From Stereocaulon alpinum (Eukaryota; Ascomycota; Lecanoromycetes; Lecanorales; Stereocaulaceae): 64,000 bases of DNA. Shown here one piece after another: positions 63,701 through 64,000 of the stretch (position 1 is its first letter; each line of letters starts with the position of its first letter). Both the position numbers and the translations under genes were made by a program. The stretch covers positions 1,116,001-1,180,000 of the forward strand of contig JAEUBA010000001.1 of assembly GCA_018257865.1 (NCBI GenBank), in the 5' to 3' direction. The notes below the pieces were generated by a model. It was not told the origin of the DNA. It saw nothing but the letters and a program-made list of their open reading frames with translations, and ran no database searches.

Positions 63701-64000
63701 TCACTAAGGCCTTGCAGACACTTGCCAATATGACCACTTTTGGCAGCAAAGAGCCTTGGATGGAACCGATGAACGCCTTTCTTACATCCCATCGCCAAGA
63801 GTTCAAGTCTTTTGTAGATGATCTTTGCTCCATCAGTGCTGACCACAGGACATCAACTATCCCCCCTTCTTACGCTACACCAATCACGATACTGGGGCGC
63901 CTTCCTGGTACTAGTCGCGAAGGCTTCCCAAGTCTTCCTTATCTGATTGATCAAGCAAGAGAGTGCGCAGGACTTGTAGACGTTTGGCTCGATGCAAGGA
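60727..64000 (+). CDS. BUD2: RasGAP, Bud2/Cla2-like (partial, runs off the right end)
   Basis: The frame is open from the ATG at 60727 to the window end, except for one 60-nt intron (63602-63661, GTTCGT donor, CTGAT branch). Because that intron is in frame without a stop, its removal rests on RasGAP conservation (NPKLFGLLK then DHPRPRAQRTL). The N-terminal 230 residues are disordered and Ser/Pro/Arg-rich. Residues about 235-560 form PH-like segments, followed by a C2-like region (YYAEVKLDGELRGKTAVKL, NPFWREDFEFADLPP). The GAP domain begins near residue 810: TVEANLLFRGNSLLTKALDS carries the arginine finger of the LFR motif, and FMFLRFFCPAVLNPKLFG is the invariant FLR motif. Bud2 stimulates GTP hydrolysis by Rsr1/Bud1, which positions growth sites and directs polarity. 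The C terminus is missing from this window. Confidence 0.9.
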   Translation, partial: MEARLESRKRNEAKRNSGFFGQEHTGRGVQRRTSKKASSRDRQGQIYSDDFGEEDVASAGSPEPTPTLPSGTPLPISTFSTSRSASPHIPSRRSPHPRSREGTPSARPHISSHARNSSKESQSRPRTRTLEERYRGKSPTPWEMLNRPRLGSLGSPPIADEDDDDSSSIGFPSIIPTPPLENPTRSARRGLTNPSARPLSPIRNPIAAKPGTPMSSSSTDAKKILQLMKTTCGRMHGILSFRMSYSGTWSSGYCAINVASGSLIYQAKGKVSDNKTLIPDLRGCQVRTLFDAESRSTFLDVATRRTSMGIHLRPHVPETFDSWLAALLCWQPIRPKGVQNKMTKPQEAHIVERRTGDRKRHSWSTSAKDASIIKVGKMLMWDKDARSGSSLSPAANGRISTYKQLRSISKNWRKVSCTLQENGHFKLIAESDNTLMAIIPLSSLSRCAIQRLDPSVLDDEFSLAIFPQYASTATKLPPLDPVYLSLDSRVLFEVWFVLLRAFTVPELYGPESESVAKDAETATLEAVTPVSKPSSVDMFRVERLLSLRIIEAKVHSSRGQTSHSSSSESGPRPSSKKDMISGSYYAEVKLDGELRGKTAVKLDTSNPFWREDFEFADLPPVLSSASIELKTRNAGQKDWTLAHAPIDLERGDINPGSIDGDVEVSPLDLLHGKVDIRVDEVERATDTEKWWPIVNEDEEVVGEMLMKVRIEELVVLMSRDYGPILELLHRFSSGLTNQIAQMAHIELKRISEIMLNIFQVSSEASNWLMSLVEDEIDNIHKETPMSRFRYGRNRIASNDSYESSVEREVLLRDLGKNATVEANLLFRGNSLLTKALDSHMRRLGKEYLEDTLCEKMRDIDESDPECEVDPNRVKDPEHLQRNWRNLIALTENVWKSISTSANRCPPELRHIMRHIRACAEDRYGDFLRTVTYSSVSGFMFLRFFCPAVLNPKLFGLLKGSSTPQSFQRSIFAPTDTALDHPRPRAQRTLTLITKALQTLANMTTFGSKEPWMEPMNAFLTSHRQEFKSFVDDLCSISADHRTSTIPPSYATPITILGRLPGTSREGFPSLPYLIDQARECAGLVDVWLDAR

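Overview
The window is nuclear DNA from a filamentous ascomycete, most likely a dothideomycete. Introns are short (42-111 nt), with GTRAGT-type donors, CTRAY-like branch sites and YAG acceptors. The recognisable genes are Pezizomycotina-type housekeeping genes, densely packed on both strands. The class-level placement is inference from overall gene character, not from a marker gene. Exon structures were built by eye from phase-consistent splice sites; all splice junctions are predictions.

Layout. 0-4.7 kb: a decayed alpha/beta-hydrolase pseudogene, an intact acyl-protein-thioesterase-like hydrolase and an orphan coiled-coil gene. 5.2-11.7 kb: NADP-isocitrate dehydrogenase, MBF1 (with a GC-AG intron), a DUF1365 protein and the replication-licensing factor Cdt1. 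13.5-17.4 kb: a head-to-tail array of five small, divergent coiled-coil paralogs on the + strand. 17.4-22.1 kb: C1-tetrahydrofolate synthase and eIF3i, divergently transcribed. 23.2-33.1 kb: a sparser accessory stretch with a secreted CAP-like protein, a 4.2 kb gene-poor gap, a mucin-like surface protein and an O-methyltransferase. 33.5-35.9 kb: two more members of the coiled-coil family, in opposite orientations, with a Cys-rich candidate between them. 36.7-49.5 kb: a Calcofluor-hypersensitive-like protein, a DysF-domain protein, an F-box-like Cys-rich protein, an orphan four-exon gene, proteasome alpha1, a PPR protein, a small four-exon candidate, a multi-pass membrane protein and a C2H2 factor. 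51.6-64 kb: Not3/5, D-aminoacyl-tRNA deacylase, Cyp40, mitoribosomal mL58, a disordered orphan and a Bud2-like RasGAP that runs off the end.

The most unusual content is the coiled-coil family: seven copies in the window, five in tandem. The proteins share little sequence, but each ends its first exon in an amphipathic motif of the form E-x(2)-M/V-x(2)-M-x(2)-V-R-E-L-R, cut by a phase-1 intron at the same place. Function is unknown. A second pattern is compositional: many exons start C/A-rich and switch abruptly to G/T-rich on the coding strand.

Most core genes are unlinked in function (one-carbon and NADPH metabolism, translation, protein turnover, mRNA decay, replication licensing), as is usual in fungi. 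No secondary-metabolite cluster, transposon, tRNA or rRNA gene could be supported.
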